From assembly GCA_027488735.1 (NCBI GenBank), contig JAIYBB010000001.1, positions 331,623 to 395,622 on the forward strand: a DNA stretch of 64,000 nucleotides, in the 5' to 3' direction. Shown here piece after piece: positions 1-9,178 of the stretch. Each line of letters opens with the position of its first letter. The stretch's first letter is position 1. The DNA comes from Comamonadaceae bacterium (GTDB lineage: Bacteria > Pseudomonadota > Gammaproteobacteria > Burkholderiales > Burkholderiaceae_C). Both the position numbers and the translations under genes were made by a program. Below the pieces are notes generated by a model. It saw only the letters and a program-made list of their open reading frames with translations, was not told the DNA's origin and did no database searches.

Positions 1-25
1 CGCGAGAAGCTCCTGAAATCATAGC
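1..25 (+). repeat. Dispersed repeat copy 1 (inside waaA, cut by window edge)
   Basis: Core AGCTCCTGAAATCATAGC preceded by CGCGAGA. It is read as coding sequence in waaA. The leading TG of the core lies off the window. Confidence 0.75.
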
Positions 26-545
26 GAATGATCCGGCGAAAAGTGCTCCATTGCCGTTCCAGCTGCTGGTAGTGCCACGCCACCCGCAGCGCTTTGCCGG
101 AGTTGCGCAGCTGTTTGCCGATGCCGGCTACTCCGTGGCTCAGCGCAGCCAGTGGGGCGAAGCGCCAGAGACCGCAGACGTGTGGGTGGGCGACTCGCTG
201 GGTGAAATGGCGCTTTACTTCGGCTTGGCCCATGTGGCTTTGCTGGGTGGCAGCTTCGCACCTCTGGGCGGGCAGAACCTGATCGAAGCCGCGGCCTGCG
301 GCGTGCCGGTTTTCATGGGCCCGCACCTCTTCAATTTCACCGAGGCCTCCACGCTGGCTGCAGAGGCCGGTGCTGCTCTGCAGTGCGCTGACCTTGCCCA
401 TGCCGTGACAGAAGCTGTGGCAACTGCCACTGACGCCAACCGTTTGCAAGGCATGCAAGACGCCGCCTTGGGCCTGGGTGCCGCGCACCGGGGAGCGGCA
501 ATGAAAACGGCCACTGAAGTGGCCGCTGTCATTCGAAATAACTAA
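1..545 (+). CDS. waaA: 3-deoxy-D-manno-octulosonic acid (Kdo) transferase, C-terminal part
   Basis: The reading frame is open from base 3 at the left edge, so this is the 3' end of a longer gene. WaaA adds Kdo from CMP-Kdo to lipid A at the inner membrane. About 180 residues of the GT-B C-terminal domain are visible, with VPRHPQRF, VGDSLGEM and the donor-site stretch GGQNLIEAA...GVPVFMGPH...NF that is typical of the family. A TTG at 51 could be mistaken for a start, but the coding sequence clearly continues upstream. The first 25 bases are a copy of the dispersed repeat read in frame (REAPEIIAN). The gene converges on tolC. Confidence 0.93.
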   Translation, partial: REAPEIIANDPAKSAPLPFQLLVVPRHPQRFAGVAQLFADAGYSVAQRSQWGEAPETADVWVGDSLGEMALYFGLAHVALLGGSFAPLGGQNLIEAAACGVPVFMGPHLFNFTEASTLAAEAGAALQCADLAHAVTEAVATATDANRLQGMQDAALGLGAAHRGAAMKTATEVAAVIRNN

Positions 546-553
546 GGCAGTTC

Positions 554-597
554 GCTATAGAATTTATAGCTGCTCGCGCATATTCCTCAGGCGCCAG
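554..597 (-). repeat. Dispersed repeat copy 2 (intergenic)
   Basis: Inverted copy filling the gap between the convergent waaA and tolC genes. Its end is a perfect palindrome, GCTATA-GAATT-TATAGC, followed by the GCTCGCGCA part and a GGCGCC block at 590-595. It could fold in transcripts from either side, but it has no T-run. Confidence 0.85.
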
Positions 598-635
598 CGG
601 CACTTCTCGTTCCAAAGTACCCCTGCAGGTGGTAT

Positions 636-1970
636 TCAGGGCACCAGCTGGCTGTTGATAGGCGCCAAGTCCTCGGCCTTGAGCGTGCCGGCGGCTTGCT
701 TGAGCTTCAATCCACCCACCAGCACGTCGTAGCGCGCCTTGGCCAGCGTGGCCTTGGTGCTAAAGAGCTGGCTCTGGCTGTTGAGCACATCGATGTTGAT
801 GCGCACTCCCACTTGGTAGCCCAGTTTGTTGGCATCCAAGGCGCTTTGGCTGGAGGTTTCTGCTGCTTCATAGGCCTTCACCTGGGCCTGACCGCTTTGC
901 ACGCCGAAGTAGGCGGTGCGGGTGGCCTGGGCGATGGTGCGGCGGCTGGCTTCCAGATCGGTGCGGGCTTTTTCTTCCAGCGCCAGGGTCTCCTTGATGC
1001 GGTTCTGGGTGGCAAAGCCGGCAAACAAGGGCAGGTTGAAGCTCACGCCTACGGTGGCTACATTCACCCTGCTGTCACCCACCGCCTGGTTGGTGCCGTT
1101 GTTGTTGACGGCCGAGTAACTGCCGGTCAGATCCAGTGTGGGCTTGTGGCCGGCTTCTGCTTTGGCGGTTTCCAGCTTGGCCACTTCCAGGGCTACTTTC
1201 AGCTGCGCCAGTGCGGGGTGCTGGTCTTCCGACTGTTGCACCCAGGCTTCCGGGTCCGCGGGCACCAATGGTGCCAACACAATCGGTGCAGCCAAGGGCT
1301 TGGGCGATGCATTGCTCACGCCCACCAGCTGGTTCAGGGCGATGGACTTGACACGCAGGTCGTTCTCGGCGGCCAGCTCCTGGGCGACCACCAGGTCAAA
1401 GCGGGCCTGGGCTTCGCGGGTGTCGGTGATGGTGGAGGTGCCCACCTCGAAGTTGCGTTTGGCAGAGGCCAGTTGTTCCGCAACAGCGGCCTTCTGGGCT
1501 TTCACAAAGGTCAGGCTATCGGTGGAGGCCAAAACGTCAAAGTAGGCTTGGCTTACCCGCACGATCAGATCTTGTTCAGAAGCCAGCAACTGGGCTTTGG
1601 CGGCTTCAACGCTCTTCATGCCTTGCTCGTAGCTGGCCTTGTTGACAGGACGGTACAGGGGCTGGGATGCGCTGATGGTGGCGGTTTGCGAGCCGTAGCT
1701 GCGGTCGGGGTTGGGCAGGATTTCCTGGTTGGAGCGGCTGGCGCCCATCCCGAAGTTGGCGGTAGGCAGCAGCAAGGCCTTGGCCTGTTCGGCCTTGGCC
1801 AGGTTGGCGTCATACAGGCTCTTGGCAGACTGGTAGCTGGCGTCATAACCACGGGCTGCGGTGTACAGGTCCTGCAGGCTCTGGGCAGACGACTGGGAGG
1901 CAGCAAACGCGCCGGCCAATGCCCAAGCAATGGGAAGCAGGCGCAGTCGTGGGGTGGTAGGGCGGTACAT
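636..1970 (-). CDS. tolC: TolC-family outer membrane channel
   Basis: Outer-membrane exit duct for tripartite efflux and type I secretion. The 444-residue protein has a cleavable signal peptide (about residues 1-29, ending SSAQ) and then two OEP repeats (about 30-215 and 235-425) with the long alpha-helical, Ala/Gln-rich segments of TolC. Length is normal for the family. It is the last gene of a minus-strand block that starts with tetR and includes an RND pump and its adaptor, so it probably serves that pump. The rhodanese gene ends 47 bp upstream. Confidence 0.93.
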   Translation of the reverse strand: MYRPTTPRLRLLPIAWALAGAFAASQSSAQSLQDLYTAARGYDASYQSAKSLYDANLAKAEQAKALLLPTANFGMGASRSNQEILPNPDRSYGSQTATISASQPLYRPVNKASYEQGMKSVEAAKAQLLASEQDLIVRVSQAYFDVLASTDSLTFVKAQKAAVAEQLASAKRNFEVGTSTITDTREAQARFDLVVAQELAAENDLRVKSIALNQLVGVSNASPKPLAAPIVLAPLVPADPEAWVQQSEDQHPALAQLKVALEVAKLETAKAEAGHKPTLDLTGSYSAVNNNGTNQAVGDSRVNVATVGVSFNLPLFAGFATQNRIKETLALEEKARTDLEASRRTIAQATRTAYFGVQSGQAQVKAYEAAETSSQSALDANKLGYQVGVRINIDVLNSQSQLFSTKATLAKARYDVLVGGLKLKQAAGTLKAEDLAPINSQLVP

Positions 1971-2017
1971 GGATGGCTTTCTCAGTCAAGGTGTCAAAAA
2001 AAGAAAAAATCAGTGCC

Positions 2018-2359
2018 TCAATAGCGTGGAACCTGTTTATCCCGCTCTACAGACCAGGCGTCTATGCCGCCGGCCACATTAGCCAGCTTCTCGAACCCCC
2101 GGTTGTGCAGAAACAGGGCCACTTGCATGCTGCGCACTCCGTGGTGGCAGAGGCAGGCGATGGGCCGGTCAGCCGGCAGCTCCTGCAAGCGATCCGGAAT
2201 TCCGCCCATGGGCATGCTGAGCACTTCCAGTCCGTCCGGAGCCACGCTGGCCAAGGCCAGTTCGTGGGGCTCGCGCACGTCCAGCACCAAAGGCTGGCCA
2301 TGGCCTTCCACACTGACGTACCAGGCTTCGAGCTCAGCGGGACGGATTTGACTGATCAT
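2018..2359 (-). CDS. Single-domain rhodanese-like sulfurtransferase
   Basis: A 113-residue, one-domain rhodanese. LDVREPHE lies near residue 26 and the active-site loop CHHGVRS contains the candidate persulfide Cys71. There is no signal peptide, so it is cytoplasmic. Family members move sulfane sulfur, but the acceptor here is unknown. It starts 15 bp after the upstream methyltransferase and is followed 47 bp later by tolC, so the three are probably co-transcribed. The functional link to efflux is unclear. Confidence 0.9.
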   Translation of the reverse strand: MISQIRPAELEAWYVSVEGHGQPLVLDVREPHELALASVAPDGLEVLSMPMGGIPDRLQELPADRPIACLCHHGVRSMQVALFLHNRGFEKLANVAGGIDAWSVERDKQVPRY

Positions 2360-2374
2360 GCAATGCCGCCCGGG

Positions 2375-3028
2375 TCAGAACTGGAAGCGCTCCGGTTCCG
2401 CAAAGCCTTGCAGGCGCTGGACCACGGTTTCCCAGGAGGCCACCGTGCGGAAGTCGGTTTCGCTGGTGCGGGTGACGATAGTGCAGTTCATGACCGGGTC
2501 ATCGCCGACGATGGCGCCCAGGCGGCCGCCTATCGTGAGGTGCTGCAGCAGGTCCTGCGGAATCTGACCGACAGAGCCGCTTAGCAGAATCACGTCGAAT
2601 TTGCCCTCGGAGGCGCCGAGCTTGGAGCCATCGCCTTCGCGCACGGCGACATTGCTCAGACCGGCTTGGGTCAGGTTGCTGCGGGCCATGGCGGCGAGTT
2701 CAGGCACGATTTCCAGTGTGAGCACCTGGCGGGCGCGGTGGGCCAACAGCGCAGCCATGAATCCGGAGCCGGAGCCTACCTCCAACACAGTTTCGTGGGA
2801 TTGGACAGCCAGGTCCTGCAAAAGGCGGGCTTCCAGGCGGGGGGCGAGCATGCACTGGCCGGCGGGCAGAGGGATTTCGAGGTCGGCAAATGCCAGGCTC
2901 TTGTGGGCCGCGGGCACAAATTCGTCACGGTGCACGTTGTCCAGCAGCTCCAGAACCTGGAGGTCGAGCACATTCCAGGGGCGGATTTGTTGCTCGATCA
3001 TGTTGAAACGGGCTTGATTCGGATGCAT
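2375..3028 (-). CDS. Protein-L-isoaspartate O-methyltransferase family protein
   Basis: SAM-dependent methyltransferase of the PCMT family, 217 residues. Motif I (LEVGSGSGF) is at about residues 82-90, and the family N-terminal segment (ARFNMIEQQIRPW) is present. The ATG at 3028 is chosen because AAGGAAA lies about 8 bases upstream. A TTG at 3067 would add 13 residues but has no better ribosome site. Family members repair isoaspartyl residues, but many short proteobacterial relatives have no proven substrate. It lies between the RND permease and the rhodanese. Confidence 0.88.
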   Translation of the reverse strand: MHPNQARFNMIEQQIRPWNVLDLQVLELLDNVHRDEFVPAAHKSLAFADLEIPLPAGQCMLAPRLEARLLQDLAVQSHETVLEVGSGSGFMAALLAHRARQVLTLEIVPELAAMARSNLTQAGLSNVAVREGDGSKLGASEGKFDVILLSGSVGQIPQDLLQHLTIGGRLGAIVGDDPVMNCTIVTRTSETDFRTVASWETVVQRLQGFAEPERFQF

Positions 3029-3070
3029 GGCAAAGTTTCCTTGGGTCACGTTAAACGGGTGTGACAAATT

Positions 3071-6000
3071 TTACCGGCCGGTGGCGGTTGAGCCGGTCCA
3101 CCAGCGTCTGGCCCATTGCGCCAGATCGTCCATGTAGCAATACACCACAGGAACCACGACCAGCGTGAGCAGTGACGAGGTAATCACCCCACCGATCACT
3201 GCCTGTCCCATGGGAGCACGCATTTCGGCACCCTCGCTCAGCGCAAAGGCCAGCGGCACCATGCCGAAAATCATGGCCAGCGTAGTCATCAGGATGGGGC
3301 GCAGGCGCACTTTGGCGGCCAGCAGCAGGGCTTCAGAGCGGGGCAATCCGGGGATGGCATTGCCTTGGCTATCGATGCTGTCTTCCCGCGCGCGGATGGC
3401 AAAGTCCACCAGCAGAATTGCGTTTTTGGTGACCAGGCCCATCAGCATCACCACACCGATGATGGAGAACATGGACAGCGTGGAGTTGAACATCATCAGC
3501 GCCAGCACCACGCCGATCAGCGTGAGCGGCAAAGAGGTCATCAGCGCCAGTGGTTGCAGGAAGCTCTTGAACTGGCTGGCCAGGATCATGTAAATGAACA
3601 CGATGGCCAGCACCAGCGCCGAGATGGCGTAGCCGAAAGCCTCGGCCATGTCTTTGGTGGAGCCGCTGAACTTGTAGCTGTAGCCCGGTGGTAGGCTGAT
3701 GCTGTCCATGGCCGTTTTGATGTCTGCCGAGACTTCTCCGGCCGAGCGCCCCGACACGTTGCCGCTAATAGACACCTCGCGGGTGAGGTCGCGGCGGTTG
3801 ATCTGGTTCGGGCCGGTGGATTCGCGCACATCGGCCACTTGGTTCAGGCGCACGATGCGGGCGCTGCCATCGGAGTTATTCCCCACCGTAAAGGGCAGCC
3901 TCTGCAGGTCAGATGCCGCATTGCGGGCATCCGGTGCGAGGCGCACATTGACGTCGTAAGTCTGGTCATCCGGCGCACGCCAGTTACCCACGGTTTTGCC
4001 GGCAATCAGGGTGCGCAGTGCACTGCCGATCTGGGCCACATTAAGCCCGAGGTCGGAGGCCGCATCGCGTCGCACCTGTACATCCAGTGTGGGCTTGTTG
4101 GGCTTCATGCTGGAGTCCAAGTCAACGAGGCCGGGAACATCTCGCACCTTCTCCAGCGCCACCGCAGTGAGCCGCTCCAGCTCATGGGTATCAGGCCCCT
4201 GGATGGAAAAAAGAATCTGCTTTTGCCCGCCCACTGCATCGAGCAGTCCCACGTGGGTGACGGTGATGCCTGCCACATTGCGCAGGCGCTGGCGCAGCTT
4301 CACCGACATCTGGTCCACGCTCAGACTTCGGTCTTTGCGGTCCACGAGTCGGATGTAAATGTTGGCGTAAATCTTTCCTGCCGCGTTGCCGGTGTTGATA
4401 GTGGTGAGCGTGTACCGCACCTCGGGGAATTCGCGAATGATGGCCTCGACCTGACGGGCCCGGGATTCAGTCACTTCCAGCGACGAACCGACCGGTGTAT
4501 TGAAGGTCAGCGAAGTCTCTGAGAAGTCCGATTTGGGCACGAATTCGGTGCCCAGCAATGGCACCATGAAAATGCTGCCCACAAAAATGCCGACCGCAAT
4601 AAACACGGTGGCCAGCTTGTGCAGCAGTGCCCAGCGCAGGATGCTCTGATAGCCCTCAGCCAAGGCCTCGGTACCGCGGTCAAACAGGCCGGTGACGCGG
4701 CCTATGGTCTTCTCGTAAAGGGTGACTGGAGCATGGCCTTTGCCATGGTTTTCGATGCTGGGGTCGTGCCAGATGCTGGAGAGCATGGGATCTAGCGTGA
4801 AGCTCACGAACATCGAGATCAAAACGGCCGCCACGATGGTGATACCGAACTCGTGGAAAAACTTGCCGATGATGCCGCCCATGAAGCCGATGGGTAGAAA
4901 CACCGCCACGATCGAGAGCGTGGTAGCCAGTACGGCCAGGCCGATTTCCTGGGTGCCGTCCAGCGAGGCGTTGTAGGCGTTTTTGCCCATCTGCACGTGG
5001 CGCACGATGTTTTCACGCACCACGATGGCGTCATCTATCAGCAGGCCCACGCACAAGGACAATGCCATCAGCGTGATCATGTTGATGGTGAAGCCGAAGG
5101 CATGCATGAACAGGAACGTGCCTATCAACGCAATCGGCAGGGTGAGCCCGGTAATGACGGTAGAGCGCCAGGAGTTCAGGAACAAGAACACGATGAGCAC
5201 GGTGAGCACCGCGCCTTCAATCAGCGTCTGGCGCACGTTGTTGACGGACACCCGGATCTGGCGCGAACCATCGGTGATCTGCTCGAGCCGCACGCCGGGC
5301 GGCAGCTGCTTTTGCATCTCCGCGAGTGCTTTGACCAGGCCGTCCACCACCACGATAGTGTTTTCGTCCTGCGACTTCTGCACATTCATCAGCAGAGTGC
5401 GCTGGCCGTTGTAGAGCGCAAGAGTTTCAGCCTCCTGGGCACCGTCAGCTACGCGGGCTACCTGGTCCAGCCGCACCGGGGTCCCGTTCTTGCGGGCCAC
5501 GATGATGCGGCCGAAATCTTCAGGTCGCTGCATGCGGGCCTGCACCTGGATCACCCGCTCCTGCTCATTGGAATGGATGGTGCCCAGTGGCAAATCCTGG
5601 TTCTCATTGGTGACGGCGGTCACCACCTGTTCCGGCGTGACGCCAAAGGATTCCAGCGCCTGCGGGTTGAGGTAGAGATTGATCTCGCGCTTGGTCCCTC
5701 CCACCAACGTGACTGAGCCTACGCCACGGACGTTTTCCAGGCGTTTTTTGAAGTTCTGTTCCGCCCAGTTGGTGAGCTCGACCGCGGTCAGCGCTTTACC
5801 GCCCTGAGTGGTATCCGGCAATACCGCGACGGACCAGACCGCGCGGGAAGACGGGTCAAACCGCAGCACGCGGGGTTCTTTCACCTCGGTGCGCAGCAGG
5901 GGTTTGATAGCGGCCACTTTTTCACGCACATCTTCAGCGGCTTTGCGGCCGTCGATATGCAGTCCGAACTCGATGACCACTACGCTCTGGCCTTCATAGC

Positions 6001-6250
6001 TGCGGGAGGTGAGGGCGTTGATGCCGGCGATCGAGTTGACGCCTTCTTCCACTTTTTTGGAGACTTCGCTCTCCACAATCTCGGGCGATGCGCCGGGATA
6101 GTCGGTAATCACCACCACCACCGGGAAGTCGATGTTCGGGAACTGGTCTACCTGCAAGCGTTGTAGCGAAAACAGGCCCAGCACCACCAAGGCCAACATG
6201 ACCATGGTGGCAAACACCGGGTTCTGGAGGCTAACGCGGGTGAACCACAT
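3071..6250 (-). CDS. Efflux RND transporter permease (HAE1/AcrB type)
   Basis: Inner-membrane proton-driven drug-efflux pump, 1059 residues, full length for AcrB-like proteins. The family layout is clear: N-terminal helix, porter loops, then transmembrane blocks in each half. The proton-relay pair D406-D407 lies in [10 protein letters not shown], and the TM10 lysine lies in [11 protein letters not shown]. Its ATG overlaps the TGA of the adaptor gene by one base, so translation is probably coupled. With the adaptor and the downstream TolC it can form a complete tripartite pump. The substrate cannot be read from sequence. Confidence 0.95.
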   Translation of the reverse strand: MWFTRVSLQNPVFATMVMLALVVLGLFSLQRLQVDQFPNIDFPVVVVITDYPGASPEIVESEVSKKVEEGVNSIAGINALTSRSYEGQSVVVIEFGLHIDGRKAAEDVREKVAAIKPLLRTEVKEPRVLRFDPSSRAVWSVAVLPDTTQGGKALTAVELTNWAEQNFKKRLENVRGVGSVTLVGGTKREINLYLNPQALESFGVTPEQVVTAVTNENQDLPLGTIHSNEQERVIQVQARMQRPEDFGRIIVARKNGTPVRLDQVARVADGAQEAETLALYNGQRTLLMNVQKSQDENTIVVVDGLVKALAEMQKQLPPGVRLEQITDGSRQIRVSVNNVRQTLIEGAVLTVLIVFLFLNSWRSTVITGLTLPIALIGTFLFMHAFGFTINMITLMALSLCVGLLIDDAIVVRENIVRHVQMGKNAYNASLDGTQEIGLAVLATTLSIVAVFLPIGFMGGIIGKFFHEFGITIVAAVLISMFVSFTLDPMLSSIWHDPSIENHGKGHAPVTLYEKTIGRVTGLFDRGTEALAEGYQSILRWALLHKLATVFIAVGIFVGSIFMVPLLGTEFVPKSDFSETSLTFNTPVGSSLEVTESRARQVEAIIREFPEVRYTLTTINTGNAAGKIYANIYIRLVDRKDRSLSVDQMSVKLRQRLRNVAGITVTHVGLLDAVGGQKQILFSIQGPDTHELERLTAVALEKVRDVPGLVDLDSSMKPNKPTLDVQVRRDAASDLGLNVAQIGSALRTLIAGKTVGNWRAPDDQTYDVNVRLAPDARNAASDLQRLPFTVGNNSDGSARIVRLNQVADVRESTGPNQINRRDLTREVSISGNVSGRSAGEVSADIKTAMDSISLPPGYSYKFSGSTKDMAEAFGYAISALVLAIVFIYMILASQFKSFLQPLALMTSLPLTLIGVVLALMMFNSTLSMFSIIGVVMLMGLVTKNAILLVDFAIRAREDSIDSQGNAIPGLPRSEALLLAAKVRLRPILMTTLAMIFGMVPLAFALSEGAEMRAPMGQAVIGGVITSSLLTLVVVPVVYCYMDDLAQWARRWWTGSTATGR

Positions 6251-7383
6251 CAGTTGTTTCCTGCTGCGTTTTTGATAGCAGTTCCCGCACGCAAGGCGCC
6301 GACTGCGCCGGCAAGAACGGGGGTGCCTTCGGGAATACCTTTGATACTGACCATGGCCATGCCGTTGGCCTCACCACGCTCACCCAGCTCCACGGTCTGG
6401 TGGGCGACTTTGCTGTCTTGCACCCACTGCACATAGGGTTGGGGCTTGTCGGTGCGTATGGCGCTCACCGGCAAAGCCAAGGTGCGGCTAACACCCACAG
6501 CCAGTGCGCCCTGGGCGAACAGGCCTTGGCGCAGGCCTTCAGGCTTGTCCAGGCTCAGGTACACCAGCACCGAGCGGCTACCGGCTACCGCGCTGGGGTT
6601 GATGCGTGCGACCCGGGCTTGCAGGCTCTGGGCAGAGCCTTCCACCACCAGCTTGGCGCTTTGGCCGGGCTTGACGCCTAACGAGTCCGCAGCGGCGATA
6701 TTGGCTTCCACTTCCAGGCGGCTCAGGTCCACGATTTCCAGTACGCGCCCATCAATCGCCACCCGCTCACCGGGTTGGGTCAGGCGCTGTGCCACTTGGC
6801 CCGAGATGGGCGCGCGCAGCACCGTGTCTTCGAGCGACTTGGAGGCCACATCCACACCAGCCATGGCTGCGCGATAAGAAGCTTCGGCTGCAGCGAGGCT
6901 GGCGCTGGAGGATTCCAGTGCAGTCTGTGAGATGAATCCTTGCTCCACCAACTTGCGGTTGTTCTCAAAGCTGCGGCGGGCGATATCCACCTGCGCTTTG
7001 GCTGACTCGGCTTGCTGTTGGGCCTGGCGGGTGCGGGCCTGGTATTCCGTGGAGTCCACGCGGGCGAGCACTTGGCCGGCTTTGACCATATCGCCTTCGC
7101 GCACGGTCAGCCCTTGCAGTTCGCCGGCGACACGGGCTTTCACAAAGGCTGAGCTCACCGCTTTGATCGGGCCGGAAACCGGCAGGGTGCGTGTGAGCTC
7201 CACGGTGCTGGCGCGCACAAGATCTGCGGGGCCCAGTTCCAGGCTGACGGGCACTTTGAGGGCGGCCTGTTGGCTTTCCAGCACCTCTTTTTTTGCTTTA
7301 TTGCTGGCAACGAGTCGCAAGCCTACGCCGGCGATGACAGCCACGCTGATAGCCACGGTGGTCCATTTGATCCAGGGTTTCAT
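6250..7383 (-). CDS. RND efflux periplasmic adaptor subunit (MFP)
   Basis: Membrane-fusion protein of 377 residues linking the RND pump to TolC. It has an N-terminal membrane anchor (about 7-27), then two lipoyl-like halves (VREGDMVKAGQVLARV; RAPISGQVAQRL) around an alpha-helical hairpin, and beta-barrel and membrane-proximal domains. It starts 4 bp after tetR and overlaps the permease by 1 bp. The last residues (GTAIKNAAGNN) are encoded by a copy of the dispersed repeat, so the C-terminus was probably reshaped by it. Confidence 0.95.
   Translation of the reverse strand: MKPWIKWTTVAISVAVIAGVGLRLVASNKAKKEVLESQQAALKVPVSLELGPADLVRASTVELTRTLPVSGPIKAVSSAFVKARVAGELQGLTVREGDMVKAGQVLARVDSTEYQARTRQAQQQAESAKAQVDIARRSFENNRKLVEQGFISQTALESSSASLAAAEASYRAAMAGVDVASKSLEDTVLRAPISGQVAQRLTQPGERVAIDGRVLEIVDLSRLEVEANIAAADSLGVKPGQSAKLVVEGSAQSLQARVARINPSAVAGSRSVLVYLSLDKPEGLRQGLFAQGALAVGVSRTLALPVSAIRTDKPQPYVQWVQDSKVAHQTVELGERGEANGMAMVSIKGIPEGTPVLAGAVGALRAGTAIKNAAGNN
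6263..6300 (-). repeat. Dispersed repeat copy 3 (end of MFP gene)
   Basis: On the minus strand: GGCGCC, then TGCGTGCGGGAACTGCTATC, then AAAAACGCAGC. It is a divergent copy with a small internal insertion, read in frame at the C-terminus of the adaptor protein. Confidence 0.6.
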
Positions 7384-7387
7384 AGTG

Positions 7388-8074
7388 TCAGGATGCTCCG
7401 GATGCGGCGGGCGTGCGGACCGTCAGCCCCAGCAGCAGGTTGTCGATATGGGTGTTGAGATAAGTGACGGGGTCCAACTCCGCCTCGTTGGCAGCGCAAT
7501 GTCCAATGGAGTGGCGCCACAAGGCCAGAAACATCATGGGTGCGAGCAGAAGGTAGACGCCATATTCCACATTGAGCTGCCTGAACTCGCCGGAATCCAC
7601 ACCCCGCTGCAAGATGCGGCGGATCAAGTCGTTACCGGGGGTAACCACTTCTTCCTGGTAAAAAGCTGCAAGTTCGGGAAAGTTGCCTGCTTCGCTCATC
7701 ATCAACTTTGAAATACCGGACGCTTTGGTCGAACCTACACGCTCCCACCAAGCGGTCATGCAGTAGCGCAGCAAGTCCGCGCTATTGCCTTCGAAGGTTT
7801 CCAGCTCAGCGCCCCACTCGGAGAAGCGGCCAGAGATGTTTTCACGGACCACCGCTTTGAACAGCTCTTCTTTGCTGGAGAAATACAAAAACAAGGTGCC
7901 CTTTGACACGCCGGCCAGTTTGGCGACCTCTTCTGCCCGCGTGGCGGCAAAGCCTTTTTCTACAAACAATTCCAACGCGGCGGCCAGCAGCTCGCCCGGA
8001 CGTGCGTCTTTGCGGCGCTCGCGCTTGGAACGCGCGCTGGCTGCAATGTCACAAAGGGTGGGGAGGGTTGGCAT
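7388..8074 (-). CDS. TetR/AcrR-family transcriptional repressor of the efflux operon
   Basis: A 228-residue TetR-type regulator. The N-terminal HTH (about 26-72) contains AEEVAKLAGVSKGTLFLYFSS, typical of the family, followed by an all-helical ligand domain. It is the first gene of the block and the adaptor follows after 4 bp, so it probably represses its own operon. A consensus-like promoter and an inverted repeat lie directly in front of the start codon. The ATG at 8074 has no clear ribosome site because the operator occupies that space. Confidence 0.92.
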   Translation of the reverse strand: MPTLPTLCDIAASARSKRERRKDARPGELLAAALELFVEKGFAATRAEEVAKLAGVSKGTLFLYFSSKEELFKAVVRENISGRFSEWGAELETFEGNSADLLRYCMTAWWERVGSTKASGISKLMMSEAGNFPELAAFYQEEVVTPGNDLIRRILQRGVDSGEFRQLNVEYGVYLLLAPMMFLALWRHSIGHCAANEAELDPVTYLNTHIDNLLLGLTVRTPAASGAS

Positions 8075-8076
8075 AT

Positions 8077-8100
8077 ATTACTGACTGGTTGGTTATTAAT
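8077..8100. promoter_or_regulatory. Putative TetR operator
   Basis: Inverted repeat ATTACTGAC-6 bp-GTTATTAAT, with 7 of 9 arm positions paired. It overlaps the end of the -10 element and the expected transcription start of tetR-MFP-RND, which is the right place for a repressor. Confidence 0.6.
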
Positions 8101-8126
8101 GTACCGGCGCCGCATCTGAGTGTCAA
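8098..8126 (-). promoter_or_regulatory. Sigma-70 promoter of tetR-efflux operon
   Basis: On the minus strand a perfect -35 (TTGACA, 8121-8126) is followed after exactly 17 bp by TACATT (8098-8103, 4 of 6 to the -10 consensus). The start would be about 17 bases upstream of the tetR ATG. Confidence 0.7.
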
Positions 8127-8297
8127 TCCACGCGGCATATGCCAAGGGGCGCTCATTGCAAAGTTGTGCAAAGTACAAGTGCATTGCAGAGCGATACCAC
8201 GAAAAACTGTAGCCTCCGTAAGATGCGAATGCGTCGCCCGACTACTGAGTTGTAAAGCCGGGATCGCCCGGTCCCCATTTTTTCCAGGAGTACCTCT

Positions 8298-8840
8298 ATG
8301 AGCACAGCACATCAAACCATCACCTTGGGCGGCGGCTGCTTCTGGTGCACTGAATCGGTGTTTGTGGAGGTGCAAGGTGTGGTTGATGTGGAATCCGGCT
8401 ACAGCAATGGCCATCTGCCGCAGCCCAGCTACGAAGCTGTATGCACCGGCACTACAGGCCACAACGAGGTGGTGAAACTCGTTTACGACCCGGAGGTAGT
8501 GAGCACCCGTGAGTTGCTGGAGATCTTTTTTGTGATCCACGACCCGACCACCCTGAACCGCCAGGGCAATGACACAGGCACGCAGTACCGAAGCGGCATC
8601 TACTTTTCCACACCCGATCAGGAAGCCGAGGCCCGCGCCATCATCACAGAGCTGACCGCCAGCGGCCATTACGGTCGCCCCATCGTGACCGAGGTACAGG
8701 CGCTACAAAACTACTGGCCCGCAGAGGCCTATCACCAGGATTTTTTTGCCCGCAACCCGACTCAGGGGTACTGCATGGCGGTGGCAGCGCCCAAGGTGGC
8801 GAAATTCCGGAAAACCTTCGCGCGCCTGCAGAAGGTCTGA
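8298..8840 (+). CDS. msrA: Peptide-methionine (S)-S-oxide reductase
   Basis: Repairs S-epimers of methionine sulfoxide in proteins, using thioredoxin. The 180-residue protein has the MsrA signature GCFWCTE with catalytic Cys14, and the conserved HDPTTLNRQGNDTGTQYRS and HQDFF segments. AGGAG lies about 8 bases before the ATG. It is divergent from tetR across 223 bp and appears to be transcribed alone. No MsrB domain is fused. A late Cys in GYCMA is a likely resolving residue. Confidence 0.95.
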   Translation: MSTAHQTITLGGGCFWCTESVFVEVQGVVDVESGYSNGHLPQPSYEAVCTGTTGHNEVVKLVYDPEVVSTRELLEIFFVIHDPTTLNRQGNDTGTQYRSGIYFSTPDQEAEARAIITELTASGHYGRPIVTEVQALQNYWPAEAYHQDFFARNPTQGYCMAVAAPKVAKFRKTFARLQKV

Positions 8841-8858
8841 GGGCTGCAAGGCGGGGTT

Positions 8859-9059
8859 CTAACGGCTATTTCGGATGGGGGAGTCGTTAACGATACCCCA
8901 GTCCATTTTGGGCTTGAGCGGGGGTGGTGCCATGGGCTTGGCCGCGCTGTAGGTGTCCACGTACCAAAGCGCCAGCCATACCAAGCCTGCCAGAGTGACA
9001 GCGCCTGCGGCCAGTTTCAGGACGATGAGCCAGACGTTCGGTTCTTTATCGCTTGCCAT
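8859..9059 (-). CDS. Small single-pass membrane protein, function unknown
   Basis: A 66-residue frame from the ATG at 9059. It has a short charged head (MASDKEPN), one hydrophobic helix (about residues 9-33) and a Pro/Lys-rich tail (MAPPPLKPK). No domain is recognised. The frame extends far upstream over znuA as a shadow, so the start is uncertain and I see no strong ribosome site. The membrane-protein composition makes it more likely real than chance. It lies between msrA (convergent) and znuA. Confidence 0.5.
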   Translation of the reverse strand: MASDKEPNVWLIVLKLAAGAVTLAGLVWLALWYVDTYSAAKPMAPPPLKPKMDWGIVNDSPIRNSR

Positions 9060-9124
9060 AGTCACGAAGTGTGGAAAGTGTGCGGATTCAAACAATACTG
9101 TGAAATACGGGCCAAAAGCGGCGG

Positions 9125-9167
9125 TGGCGCCCGCAGAATCTGCGCGGGTAGCTCCTGAATGTATAGC
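9125..9167 (+). repeat. Dispersed repeat copy 4 (downstream of znuA)
   Basis: Full copy: GGCGCCC, then TGCGCGGGTAGCTCCTGAAT and ATAGC. It lies in the gap between znuA and the small membrane protein, 11 bp after the znuA stop. Confidence 0.85.
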
Positions 9168-9178
9168 AAAAACCTGCT

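Noticed and set aside
696..2024. A 442-residue frame antisense to tolC
   Set aside because: Same reason as for edd. The TolC protein on the other strand has a signal peptide and both OEP repeats.
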